From the NCBI GenBank assembly GCA_021234155.1, contig JAJEKV010000013.1, forward strand, positions 14,421,877-14,485,876: a stretch of DNA of 64,000 bases, in the 5' to 3' direction. Below are positions 36,163 through 46,829 of the stretch, piece by piece (position 1 is the stretch's first letter; every line of letters starts with the position of its first letter). Made by a program: the position numbers and the translations under genes. The DNA comes from Isoetes taiwanensis (lineage: Eukaryota > Streptophyta > Lycopodiopsida > Isoetales > Isoetaceae). The notes under the pieces were generated by a model. The model was not told the origin of the DNA. It worked only from the letters and a program-made list of their open reading frames with translations, and did no database searches.

Positions 36163-37690
36163 AGCTCATGTCCACCACACTCGTAGTCAATTGGCCTAGG
36201 ATGTGGATGCCGGATGCTGTCGTGAAGGGCGTGAGTGTTTCTTTCTTTTGCAAAACTGACCTTGTAACTTGCTCCCTAGGGTAATTTCGCCATTCCGGAC
36301 GACTTGGCGAGGTCGATTTGACATTCCGGAGCCCCGTTGCCCGAACGACAAAACACTGCGGTTTCTACAAGGCCGACCTCAGGACGCTTCGCGGTTTGAC
36401 AAGTTCTCCCGGACCGATCTGGAATCTTTTGGGCCTTCCCGAAAAGGGGTCTCTGAATGGAGGATCCAACGGTCGGATAGGGGAACCGGATCAGGGATGG
36501 TGGTCGTTAGCGTGCGGCTCCCTGGGGGAGCGCTGCCAGGAAGGGCTGCCTCGGGGAACTTTTTTGGATCCCGCCTCCTGGGGTCCGGACTATCCCCTCT
36601 TGTGAGGGAGCCCTGCAAGGTCCTGGCCTGGTTTGACTTGGGGAAGGGTGCCAGCTCGGTTGCCCCGCAACGGGCTGCCCCGATCGTTCTAATGCTAACC
36701 CTTTGACCTAGACCTTCTTCGAAAATTCCGAAAATTGGGCTATGTGCCGGAGATGAATTAGGAATCCAGCTGGCAAAAAATCAGAATTTATTTTCGTACA
36801 ATGCATTAATTACGAATTTATGAGTGTCTTGCCGCTGCAAAAGCGCCCCCCGAATTCTAATTGCCACATCGGGAGGAGGACAGGTCCAAACTCCGTTCCG
36901 TCAGTTCCCCTTGCTCCGCCTTCTCGGCCGCAGCTTCTCGGCCACGTCCCAACTGCAACAGTCCAAAACTCGGCCCCAAAAATGCAAACCCTTCTAGAAC
37001 CTGGCAACCCACAGGGTTTACATTTCAGAGGCCCTCTCCTTGTCAGATTCGTCGGGGACCTTGCGCGGTGTCTTGACGTGGAGTGGGGGTGTTGACGCCA
37101 GAGCGGGGACCCTAAAATCCCCCCGGAAGCTGCTTGCCCCGAATTTCCTCTCCCCAAGGCCCTGGGGACAGATGGGCGACCTCCCCTCTCCGGAACCGCG
37201 ATTTGGCTCTGCCAATGGACTCAGAACATCGACATTGCCCTAGGGACCAAGTTCCGTGGCCAGAAGACCACCCGACCTCCAAGAAGCGCCAAAGTAGCTC
37301 ATGTCCACCACACTCGTAGTGGATGCCGGATACTGTCGTGGAGGGCGTGAGTGTTTCTTTATTTTGCAAAACCGACCTTGTAACTTGCTCCCTAGGGTAA
37401 TTTTGCCATTCCGGACAACTTGGCGCAGTTGATTTGCCATTCCGGAGCCTCCCCAGTGCCCGAACGACAAAACACTGCGGTTTCTACAAGGCCGACCTCA
37501 GGACGCTCCGCGGTTTGACAAGTTCTTCCGGACCAATCTGGAATCTTTTGGGCCTTTCCCAAAGAGGGGCCCCTGAACGGAGGATCCAACGGTCGGATCG
37601 GGGAACCGGGATCTGGGAGGGTGGTCGTTAGCGTGCAGCCCCCCGGGGGAGCGCTGCCAGGAAGGGCTGCCTCGGGAACTTTTTTGGATC
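36162..37690 (-). repeat. Monomers at the 5' side of LINE-1b
   Basis: About 1.35 units, with the unit marker at 36687, in the same arrangement as in the main array: the ORF1 edge at 36162 and the outer edge at GGATCCCTGCCTCGGG near 37690. A 17-bp deletion at 37319 removes the CAATTGGCCTAGG phrase. The length is nearly that of the detached piece at 14201-15719. Confidence 0.88.
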
Positions 37691-38040
37691 CCTGCCTCGG
37701 GAAAGGATTGAACGTCTTTGCCTCCATACGAGCGGAAAAGTTTTTTTTTTTGGGCAAAGCTTGGCTGGGAAGTTTGAAGACCGTTTTGGAGGGAACGAGG
37801 AGATTTTCGAAGCGCTAAAAATAAAATCCGGCCGGACAGATCCTGCCAAAAACACGACAAAAATAAGTTGGATATTGGAAATTCTCGTAAAGCTCATAAG
37901 TAGCCTATAAGGGCGCGCGTCTAGTATTGGCTCATAAAAACATAATATAGATAAAAAACATAATATAGATAAAAACCACAATATAGATAAAATACATAAG
38001 TAATGAAACAAATAGAGCTAAGTTGCTAATAATAATAACT
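37691..38040. other. Unassigned spacer with small minisatellite
   Basis: Between monomer and CACTA-like element. It has an 11-T run at 37741 and about four copies of CATAATATAGATAAAAA from 37941 to 37995. Nothing else recognised. Confidence 0.5.
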
Positions 38041-38329
38041 TAATAAAAAAAAAGACACGTCGTTATAAACCAAAACGTCGTTATGAACGTCGTTCAACGA
38101 CAATTACAGAGGTCGTTGAACGACGTCGCGACGTCGTTCAACGATGGACTGTAACTTTTAACAGAAACAGAGCCGTATTTTCTGCCGCCTAGATTTTTTG
38201 TTTCCAAGCGGCTAGAGGAGCGTTTTTGGAGGCGATTTTTGGCGCGGATCATCCTTAGGGTCCTTTCCAAGCTTCAAGCAAGCATCAAAAGGTATTTGAA
38301 CCAATCAACTCTATTTTTGAATCTAGGCT

Positions 38330-38625
38330 TGTTATTTGGTTTCATTCCATCCCATTTCTATCCTCCTCTTCTTTCCATCCTTGTTTTTTTTCATTCTCCT
38401 ATTCTTAGTTTGAATCGAATCCTCCTCCTCCTTCTTCCAATCTTTAGTTTTTTTCCTTCTAATTTTCCGTTCTTCTTCTTCCAATCTTCTACTCCTTTTC
38501 TTCTTCTTCTTCTTCTTCCTCGTTTTCTTCTTCTATTCAATCTCCTTTTTTTCCTATCTCCCCCTTATTCTTCTTCTTCTTCTTCGATTTCTTCTTCTTC
38601 GCCTTCTTCTATTTTTTTTCCATGG
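38330..38625. repeat. Pyrimidine tract rich in CTT and TTC
   Basis: Nearly uninterrupted C and T with runs of CTTCTTCTT. The 166-codon frame through it is low complexity. It has the same place in this element as the tract at 12960-13480 in the related element. Confidence 0.8.
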
Positions 38626-38972
38626 AAGAAGAGGGACGTCGTTGAAAGACGAGGCCCCTTCTTTTTATGTTCTAAAGGTTTTTTTTTTTTTGGTTACATG
38701 TCAATGTATATAGTTCTTTTTAATGATCAATGTAAATAGTTTTAATGTCAATGGTCTTTTTAATGTGAATGGTCTTTTTTTTTTTTATTTATGTAAGTTT
38801 TCTAATTATTGAATGCCGTTTTGTTTTTTTGCATGTACACTCATAACAAAATGCGTTGCTCTTGGAAATCAATTTTCGCAACTCGTAGACATTCTAGGTA
38901 AGAATTTGAGTTTGAGTAGGAGAATAAAATTTTAATGTTTTATTTAGGTTAAAAAAAAAAACTTGGGGAGAC

Positions 38973-39371
38973 TTGGACAAGGGCATGGTCGACTCCACCT
39001 TGAGTGGAGGGGGCTAGGTGTTCCGGGTCCAAGCTCACCGTTTACTCTTGTAATTTTATTGATTAATGTATTTAGTTTAGAAAAAATTGGGGAGACTTGG
39101 ACAAGGGCATGGTCGGCTCTGCCTTGAGTGGAGGGGACTAGGTGTTCCAGGTCCAAGCTCACCACCTACTCTTATTTAGTTGTTTATTAATATATTAATA
39201 AATAGGAATCTTTACGGGGTTGGACAAGGGCATGGTCAGCTCCACCTTGAGTGGAGAGGACTTGGTATACCGGGTCCATTCTCTATTTAATTTATTACCT
39301 TCACCAACGGCTTGGACAAGGGCATAGTTGGCTCCACCTTGAGTGGAGAAGACCGGGTATACCGGGTCCAT
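38973..39371 (+). repeat. Four 60-nt hairpin-forming units
   Basis: Units at 38973-39032, 39097-39156, 39220-39279 and 39312-39371. Each starts TTGGACAAGGGCAT and ends GGTCCAA or GGTCCAT, so the ends pair. In the centre CTCCAC-CTTGA-GTGGAG forms a 6-bp stem with 5-nt loop. In unit 2 the left arm is CTCTGC, and both changes keep G-U pairs when read on the plus strand. Spacers of 32-64 nt are AT-rich and unrelated. Confidence 0.85.
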
Positions 39372-39643
39372 AGCACCTCCTTTTTTATATCTTGTTTGTT
39401 TCTTCATGAGTCAGTTAGGGTTTTGAAAAAATCGCATTATTGATTTTCAGGTTTCTAGTTAAGAATGTTGTTTTTTTAAAATGTTAGGGATGTCAAAGAA
39501 ACACTAATGTGGGGTGGTTAAGAGCAAGAAAAAATTTCAATAGTTGGTTTTTTAAAAACAATTTTAAGAAAGGTAAAGATTCATAATGAAGGTTTGAAAA
39601 AAGTCACAAAGCAAGATTGATGAATCTAAATTGGTTTGTAGGT

Positions 39644-41190
39644 ATGGCCCCGAGTGTGAAGACACAAATGCTTAGTGAGATTAGACGCGTGCTCATAAAT
39701 GAGATATGTGCTAATGAAAGTCCCGACCGAGAGATGCAAACTGGTCAACGTGTTGACCATTTTGTCAGACATGTGAAAAGGAAGTGCCAATTTGAGTTAG
39801 CACAAAAATGGCCAGGCCAGGAAGAAATGTTGACTTCTCTCCTTGACATACATGTAAAGTCAATGATTGGAAACCCCATGAACGAACTGAAGACATGTTT
39901 GAAGCATTCAGTGCAGCTTGAAAGTCCCAATGCCGAGGCTCGTGTCAAGAAATGGGTAGCTTCATGGAATTCCTCAAAGAAGTGACGTGCAGATCACAAG
40001 AACATCATTACGGATCTCAATGCACGTCAGTTGGAGGTAATTAAAAATGCTTTGCATCAGGGGGGAAGCTCTAGTGGAGCAGGGCCTAGCAAGCCCCACT
40101 TTTCTTTGGAGAATCACATGAACACATCAATCTTTGTTGATCCCACACCCGCGGATGTGATACGCCTTATTGAAGAGAAACCAACTCATCGCACGTATCA
40201 AATCAAGATCAAGGAACATAACACTTCCAAGATGATGAGCTATACAGTGGATGGGTTTTCAAGGGCGAAGATAGGGTAGAGACGTATGAGATGGCTCAAA
40301 GATACATACGCTTCAAGAGCCCGCATCCTGCTTTGGCTACATCCATTGGACTTGCATATGAAGTTGCTAGCTCTAGTTGGGATACCATAGGGCCAATGGT
40401 GATTCTACCATTCATGAATGGAGAGACACTTGCACACTTGTTTGACTATTTACCTAATAACCTGTCACGTTTTAGAAGATGGTCAAATGCAATTGCTAGA
40501 GCGCCAAGAAGAACTGACAAACACATAGGCGCTGAACTTAGGAGCAAAATGCAAGTTGTATATCAGTATATAGCTCTTGCCCTAGCAAAAGATGTCGTTG
40601 AGATCCACAAACGCCACTTCACTCACAAAAAGCTTAATTGCAAGAGAGTCAAATTACATTTTGATGATGAGTACCAAAATGTGTGGGTGGCCATTGGTGA
40701 TTGGGACAATGCAATTCATTTTTACGCCAAAGAGCGTCGTCCCTTGTTGAAGTGTCGGTACTTACTTTCGGACGGACAAGCAAAATATCCATGGTTAGAG
40801 GAAACTGTGTTTGAGAAATCAAAGGATGGTGATCGTGTATGGGGACACGAAATTCATGATGTCTATGCATTGGGATATATTTATGAGATGCTTCTTGATT
40901 TCATGGAAGCTATGCGACGAATAGAGTGGTTTAATAATAACAACAATGCCCAATGGATTAATCCAACCCATATGTACCAACGACGTCTTGACAAGTTGGA
41001 GGAGCAAAAAACGAGAATGATGTGCCCACGTGAAGACGTATTCTCGAAACGACCCAAAGCTTCTGAAGTTGTTGAAGCCTTACAAAGTGTTGGAATATCT
41101 TCTACCATGGTTATGAGACAAAGACGACACATGAAGTGCATGGATGCCTTGGGGATGTCAAAACTGTTGTTGTCACAACTCAAAGAATGA
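39644..41190 (+). pseudogene. Protein-kinase-fold protein lacking catalytic residues, carried by the CACTA-like element
   Basis: From the ATG at 39644 (after acceptor TTTGTAG) one frame runs to 40279 with a single TGA at 39983; the next frame, open from about 40245 to 41190, carries the rest, so one frameshift lies near 40250. About 300 residues have kinase layout: WVFKGED (possible beta-3 lysine), MVILPFMNGETLAHLF (hinge), VEIHKRHFTHKKLNCKRVKL in place of the HRD loop, VAIGDWD in place of DFG, HDVYALGYIYEML (helix F) and RPKASEVVEAL at the end. The catalytic Asp is Lys and the metal-binding Asn is Arg, so phosphotransfer is not expected. The N-terminal part (39644-40200) is basic and unassigned. 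A captured host kinase is the simplest origin. Confidence 0.7.
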
Positions 41191-41397
41191 ATAAAACATT
41201 GTATATCTTGCCATGTTTAAGAATAGTAATTTTTTTTAATTGTCTAATAACCAAATATATAATAACACTTTTAATTATACAAATTCCAATGTTTTGTAAT
41301 GAACTTCCCATGTTGCTAACATTTCTTGCTTTCCTACTATGTTATTCATCACACTCCATATAAATAACTTACAAGTTTTTGCACATATCCAGCAATC

Positions 41398-41580
41398 ATG
41401 GGCTGCGGCACGATGGCATATCTTGGGTTGACAACTTTATTTCTTTACTGGATTGGTAGCTTTATGGACGGCCCTAAACCTGCGAAGGCCCTTAAGAGGC
41501 GAGGTTAGTCGTTCGGGTATAGCTCGCCACCACCGCCACCTCCACCATTATGCGGATTTGGTATGGATTATTTTCTAGGA
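41398..41580 (+). pseudogene. Short proline-tailed polypeptide in the element
   Basis: ATG at 41398 opens 36 codons (MGCGTMAYLGLTTLFLYWIG, one possible membrane segment) to a TAG at 41506; the same frame continues with SFGYSSPPPPPPP to a TAA near 41579. A GTAAGT follows at 41588, so splicing to the next exon is possible. No family recognised. Confidence 0.35.
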
Positions 41581-41635
41581 TAAGATGTAAGTTAACCATT
41601 TATTTTTAACGTTCTAATAAATGTTTTTAAATGTA

Positions 41636-41875
41636 GCGTGTAAATACGGCATAGTCTTTTTTGTCATATGCATGGTGTTCGTCGTCGTGGTTGTGGGCAG
41701 GTCTTCTTCTTCTATAAGAAGAAGAAAAAATCCTTACGTCGAGGAGCAAGACGAAGAGCAGGGAGCTCCGAGATATCAACGAGGTGCCGACCCTGAAGAT
41801 AGGTGGAATCAATTGCAAAGCACGGATGATGCCCGAAGAATGGGAGATTGCACGTGCGGCTGTTCAACAAAGTAG
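41636..41875 (+). other. Possible exon with membrane segment
   Basis: After acceptor TTTAAATGTAG the frame reads CKYGIVFFVICMVFVVVVVG, a strong hydrophobic helix, then an acidic, charged stretch, ending at 41875. An overlapping frame (41784-41972) is also open, so a frameshift may be present. It may join the short ORF at 41398. Function unknown. Confidence 0.35.
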
Positions 41876-42130
41876 GATGAGGACCGACTATGAACCTGCT
41901 CGTCGTAGCTCATTCACTCCTTCGGAATATCTTAGGCCCGTTCCCGAGAACGAGGAGATAGTGCCCGCATGAAAGAGCACCGACCGTCGTTCACGTTCCC
42001 GTGGACGTAATTCCTCTTCAAGCTCTATTAAAGATCGTGCACCACCTGCACGTTAGCATGTATTTGACTATGAGTGAGTTCATCTTGAATTATGTCTTTT
42101 TTTGTTCACTAACACATATTCATATGTTAG

Positions 42131-43024
42131 TCGTATGTTGAGTGTAGCCCTGCCAAGAAGGTGCCGTACACCACCACTGCAGATGGCGATGCTTTTTGGA
42201 ATATGGTTAATAGTGTCACAAATAACATTTGCCAAAACGTCCACAAGGGTGAATGGAACTCGGGAGCCTTTGATGCGGAAAAAGAGAGGATCAAAACGGC
42301 TTTAGAAGAAGAATATCCCGAGCTCAAGTCAGGAGACATCGCATGGAGGGAGGTTGTTTCACATTGTGGTAAACATGTTAAAGACACCAGGTATTAGGCT
42401 CCTTCGTTCTTCATGATAACCTCATTGTACTCATATTTGATTCATATTTTGCAGAGGTAATCAGAAGAAGCAGCTAATACAATAGAGGAAGTGGCAAAAC
42501 CTCTAGGGTGGACTGATGAGGCATTTGAAGTACATCATCTCTCCCATGTAGTTGTATAATTAGATGACGCCATGTGGACTAATGTGTTGCATTGCAGTGT
42601 TTAAAGGCCAACATATTATCAAAGAAAGGGGTAAGTAGAACAACGGCAGCTTTGAGGGCGAGGTACGACGAAGCAAGGGGCAGCTATAGTGCCAATAAGA
42701 CTGGGTCTGGCGGTTTTCAGGGTACTAATAAGATATTTGTAAGTATAAATTTGGTTTATAATTTAGATTCTCACATTGAATACTAATATTAGTTTTGATG
42801 CTCATTCTCAATAGAGGTCACTGCTCAAGAGAAATGTTGCTAAAGATGAACGCGAAAGGGCCTTCAAAAAAGGCAATCGTGCGGCCATCCAATACGCCGC
42901 TGCGCGTGAACGGGGGGAAGTATGTATCATTCACTACAATGAACTAATTGCGACTACAATGAACTAATTGTTGCGATATAATATAATGCAGGTAGATGAA
43001 GACGAAGATGAAGATGAGGCATAG
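42131..43024 (+). CDS. Spliced accessory gene of the CACTA-like element (TNPA-like, tentative)
   Basis: Exons 42131-42390, 42455-42529, 42598-42738, 42815-42919 and 42992-43024 have GT-AG borders; the last three join in phase 0. The protein starts in VECSPAKKVPYTTT, has WREVVSHCGKHVKDT, then KANILSKKGVSRTTAALRA, SYSANKTGSGGF, and ends in an acidic DEDEDEDEA tail. The N-x-x-x...G-GGF region and its distal position recall the second gene of En/Spm elements (Transposase_24/TNPA type), which binds subterminal repeats. In exon 2 the protein-like frame (EEAANTIEEVAKPLGWTDEA) does not join cleanly to exon 1, so a small indel may be present. The start of the gene is not located. Confidence 0.5.
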
Positions 43025-43504
43025 CAACAACTAAAGACTTCGTATTTTGTTGTAAAATTTGCAAGTCTTTTAGTTTGTGGTGAATTGACTCAATATAGTT
43101 TGTAATGTGCAAATTACATTGTGAAATATATTAATTGAATTCAACCTAAAATTTTTATGCTTTGTTTTTATTATTTGCGATTTTTTTAATATTGATTGAT
43201 CTTCCTATGATTAATTATTTTAAAATTTTTATGCTCGATTCTATTTTTTTATTCTTTGATTTATTAAATATTTAATTACATATTAAATAATAATGCTTAT
43301 CTACTATGATACTGAATACTAATATTTAATCAATAAATTTTTTTGTTTTTCTAATTTTTAAATTTTGTTTCTCGATTTATTTTGTTAATATTTAATATTT
43401 ATTAAATAATATTAAATAATAATGCTTATTTAGTATTATATTGAATACTAATATTTAATCAGTATTTTTTCTTGTACTTTTTCTATTTTTTTTTTGCAAA
43501 ATTC

Positions 43505-44117
43505 GATTGACGTCGTTTAACGACGTTTCCACGTGGCTGCCACGTGTATTCCACGCCAGGCGTTTGACGTCGTTAAGCGACGATGATGACGTGTAGCCAC
43601 GTCAGCGTGTGTGCTGGCGAAGGATCCCACGTCAGCTGACACAGTGGATGCCGCCACGTGTTTGACGTCGTTAAGCGACGATGATGACGTGTAGCCACAC
43701 CAGCGTGTGTGCTGGCGAAGGATCCCACGTCAGCTGACACAGTGGACGCCATGTGTTTGACGTCATTGAACGACGTCATGTACGTGGCTGCCACGTCGGC
43801 AACGGCGCTGGCAACGCTGCGCTGGCCGCCCGGCCGTGTGGCTGCCACGTGTGCGTGTAATGTCGTTGAACGACGTTAAACACGTGGCTGCCACGCTGGC
43901 AACCCGCTCGTCGACGCCACGCTGGCCGCCCGGCCATGTGGCTGCCACGTGTGCGTTGCGTCTTTCAACGACGCCGCGTCGTTGCTCAACGACGCCACAG
44001 TTGCGACGTGAATACCGCCGTTATAGGCGTTGTTTATCGACCTTTTGTCGACGTTAGCGTCTAAACGACCATTGGACGTCGTAATAGACGTCGTAATAGG
44101 GCCACATTTTTGTAGTG
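43505..44117. repeat. Right subterminal region and terminal repeat of the CACTA-like element
   Basis: Dense GACGTCGTTAAGCGACGA and CGTTGAACGACGT palindromes alternate with GTGGCTGCCACGTG. A 97-bp unit is repeated at 43563 and 43661 and another of about 90 bp at 43780 and 43870. The end GGGCCACATTTTTGTAGTG is the inverted CACTA terminus. Confidence 0.85.
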
Positions 44118-44183
44118 TTTGAATTGGATGCTTTGAATAGATAATTTTGAGGTTAAGAATTCTATCCTCAAACAGTTTGATCT

Positions 44184-45546
44184 TTACTGCATCCAACCAC
44201 TTAGAATTGATTTCTTTAGAAATGTAGATCGAGGGAAAATTTGTTTGAGGGATATTATGCATATAATTTCCCCAAGATTGCTAGAGATGGCTTTAAGATG
44301 AGATATGGTCCACAAGGCGGGCAACAGATTAGGGAAGGTAACCCAAGTAGAGGTCGAGATATGATTAGAATTACCGGGGGTAAACAAAGGGCTCCATCTC
44401 ATGATGTAAAAATCGTTGCTAATTTTGCCCAATTTCTTTTTTAGAATGTAATTGACACTATAATTATCCCTGCACAAGATCTGAAAGGTTTTGTCATCAA
44501 TTTTAAGCAGGGATTGAATGGGTATTCTTTGCGTTTTGGTAATCCAAAATTTAACCTCATCAATTGAAGGGCATTTGATGGGGAAGTGGATAAGAAACCC
44601 TTTCTCAAAATAAAGATTAGCAGTAGTGGGGTCCTTAATGCTTGAGAGATCAATAAAATCCAAGTTATCAGGGGCCTGATTAACAGCTGGAACATCACAA
44701 GAAACAACATTAAACAAAGCATTCTTATAAGAGGGAAAATTTTGGCCTTTAGACTTGTCGCTTTTGCCCAAAACAGGAATCCGGTTGCATATACGATGGT
44801 CCCCGATTTTAGTACTTGAATTAACCATTTGGTCTCTTTGCAATTCTTGCAATGGCACTGTTCTGTTTCTAATGGATTGAAGTAGCCATTAGCATCCCTG
44901 ATTTTGCATGCAGAAGTGTCTTTTTTGAGCTTCGTTTGAAAGGTTTCATACTTCTGAGAAATAACCCCAATAACCTACTCAGAACATGCTTCCAGTGCCT
45001 TTCGATGACGTGATCTTCAACTTCATCCCATCTTTTATCAGTTTGATTGAGGCTTTCGAATTCCATTGAAGACCCTCCAGATCAACCAGAGACATCTTGG
45101 CAAGATTGAGCAGCTCGTTCATAGATTTCTGGAAAATATTGTTTTTTAGGCTACAACAGTCCTTTTCTGTGTGACCTTGTTTGGCCATAATCAGTTTATA
45201 TGGATTCCTGTCCATATCCTGAAGCAGTTCCAGGGTGTTCCAGGCCCAATCCCTATCATTTGCCCTTCCGGAGTTGTAATCTTTTTTCTAGAATTTTCAG
45301 TTTTTCCAGAGTATCACATAAAACACCATCCTCTAAAACATCCATGCAGACGGTTGCCGCTCTCTGCTGATCTTTTATAAGCTCGACGGTGATATACATG
45401 GATTTCATCTTGTCCCATACTTGATCTTTCCTGTCCTCCATCCAGAAAATGTTTGTCCACCCTTCGTCTTCGATCTTTTTAAGTTCTTTCTCTATAGCTT
45501 GCTGGTTCTGTGTGAGAACCGATTTACCCTTTCCTTCCTTGGTCAT
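44184..45546 (-). pseudogene. LINE ORF1 remnant with DUF4283-type domain (LINE-3)
   Basis: On the minus strand a start at 45546 (MTKEGKGKSVLTQNQ) opens a coiled-coil-like region; after frame breaks, 44858-44184 encodes a DUF4283-like domain: GFLIHFPIKCPSIDEVKFWI, DDKTFQIL, IMRWSPLF and WVTFPNLL. This domain is common in ORF1 of plant L1-type elements and is thought to bind RNA. The remnant is cut off 66 bp from the CACTA right terminus; no matching continuation was found left of that element. Confidence 0.65.
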
Positions 45547-45574
45547 TTTTAGTTTTCACCAACGAATCTCCACA

Positions 45575-46018
45575 CTAGGATTTGAAGGTCAGTGAAGAAC
45601 CAGGCTGGGCAAAAATCAAAGAAATCTGTCCAAGGTGAGTTTCCATGACCCGTATGACCCTACGTTCAGCCCTGAGCTTGTCATACCCGACCACGATGTT
45701 GATTACATTCCAATCTACACAGGAGATCACACCATGGCTGTTGGCTAGGCATGTTAGATGTTGCGAGATTGTACAGTTTTCTTTACATATTGCTTTTCTC
45801 GTTGTAGGTTTGAAGTGGAAGGGGATGTGAATGCCCAAGATGGTGCAAGCCATCCTGTGCTCCACATAGATTCTTCCGTCATCAGTTCTAGCGTTGATGC
45901 CTCCCATCCAGATGCGTAGGCCTACCCACCGGAGCTCGAGGAGACGTTCAATGCTGAGGAGTTCGTTAGGCAGCTGGTTCAGATTGTTCTGCGGAAATGC
46001 ATAGGATGGCAGCTTCAA
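45575..46018 (-). CDS. Unassigned open frame upstream of LINE-3 ORF1
   Basis: A 147-codon frame in the same direction ends 29 bp before the ORF1 start. It reads like protein (LLSIERLLELRWVGLRIWMG, RMACTILGIHIPFHFKP) but I cannot name a family. It could be the 5' part of the LINE or an unrelated relic; the plus strand also has a shorter protein-like frame at 45997-46179. Confidence 0.35.
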   Translation of the reverse strand: MKLPSYAFPQNNLNQLPNELLSIERLLELRWVGLRIWMGGINARTDDGRIYVEHRMACTILGIHIPFHFKPTTRKAICKENCTISQHLTCLANSHGVISCVDWNVINIVVGYDKLRAERRVIRVMETHLGQISLIFAQPGSSLTFKS

Positions 46019-46710
46019 TGCACATTCTCAAGTGCCAACTCCGCAGGTTCTACTTGGCAATTGACAATGCGATGAGCAGTGTTGCGTGGGAGCATCTCGG
46101 AGTGGCCACATCTGAGCTTCATACTCTTAGATCCTACATGATCCTTGCAAGAACACTTCTCTCACAAGAGATCCGATAATTGGATATCGTCATAAGGTAG
46201 GCTTGCTCTGAAGAGATGCACAACTAGCTTCATGTGTTCATGTTTATGTCCTCTTCCTTTCGTGTGATGTTCTTCCTTTGTGCTGTTATTGTAATGGCGA
46301 GCAAAGCACCTATGTACTTTGTCATTTCATGAATGTATATACACCGTGCTTATGCTATAAAGAAAGAGTCGATGTGGTTAATTTGCTTCATTTGCCGTGT
46401 TGTGTTCATGTGCTGTTGTGTTGTATTCATGTGCTGTTGTATTGTATTCATGCTGCTGTGTTGTACAGGCTGGAGTGTGGCTGAATACTGCTCCAACCCA
46501 TGGTGTTGGGTAAGGGGCGACCCTATTAAATGTTTGACCCCATGCTGACCCATAGCAGGAGGCCGGGATCTTCTGGGCCGGCATATTCCATACAAGATGC
46601 TATCACGGTACACACACCAAGCTACAATGCGTTGAGTGGCAATATATTTTTGGTTGCTAAAGTAGGTAACCTAGGAGGATCTAAATTTATCACACTTTTG
46701 CTCCTGTATT

Positions 46711-46770
46711 AAACCCTAACCCTAACAAACCCTAAACCTAGTTTCGGCCAGGCAAGAGAAGCCCGGCCCA
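46711..46770 (+). promoter_or_regulatory. Telo-box and site-II-like motif in the RPL27A leader
   Basis: AAACCCTAACCCTAACAAAC followed by CCTAAACC (46711-46738) contains overlapping telo-boxes (AAACCCTA). GGCCCA at 46765 is the inverse of the TGGGCC site II motif. The pair is common in plant ribosomal protein promoters and leaders and promotes expression in dividing cells. Confidence 0.8.
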
Positions 46771-46829
46771 CTTCTTCTCTCCGTCGATCGAGCGTCGATC
46801 GGCTCGACAGATTTGGGAAGGCAGGTGAG

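Larger units (their letters stand above)
38041..44117 (+). mobile_element. CACTA-like element without transposase, carrying a pseudokinase
   Basis: The right end is clear: GGGCCACATTTTTGTAGTG at 44099-44117 is the inverted form of CACTACAAAAATGTGGCCC. Long subterminal regions full of ACGTCGTT and CGTTGAACGACGT motifs occupy 38050-38140 and 43505-44110. The left end is taken at TAATAAAAA (38041) by comparison with the element at 12024. Inside are a pyrimidine tract, four hairpin units, a kinase-like gene and a spliced accessory gene. No TNP2 transposase exon is present, so mobility would need help in trans. It interrupts, or abuts, the LINE ORF1 remnant at 44184. Confidence 0.75.

Noticed and set aside
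38239-38739. 166-codon frame, rich in Leu, Phe and Ser
   Set aside because: It translates a CTT/TTC pyrimidine tract; low complexity and no homologous frame in the related element.
38973-39371. CRISPR-like array
   Set aside because: Eukaryotic transposon context, units of 60 nt, uneven spacers and no cas genes.
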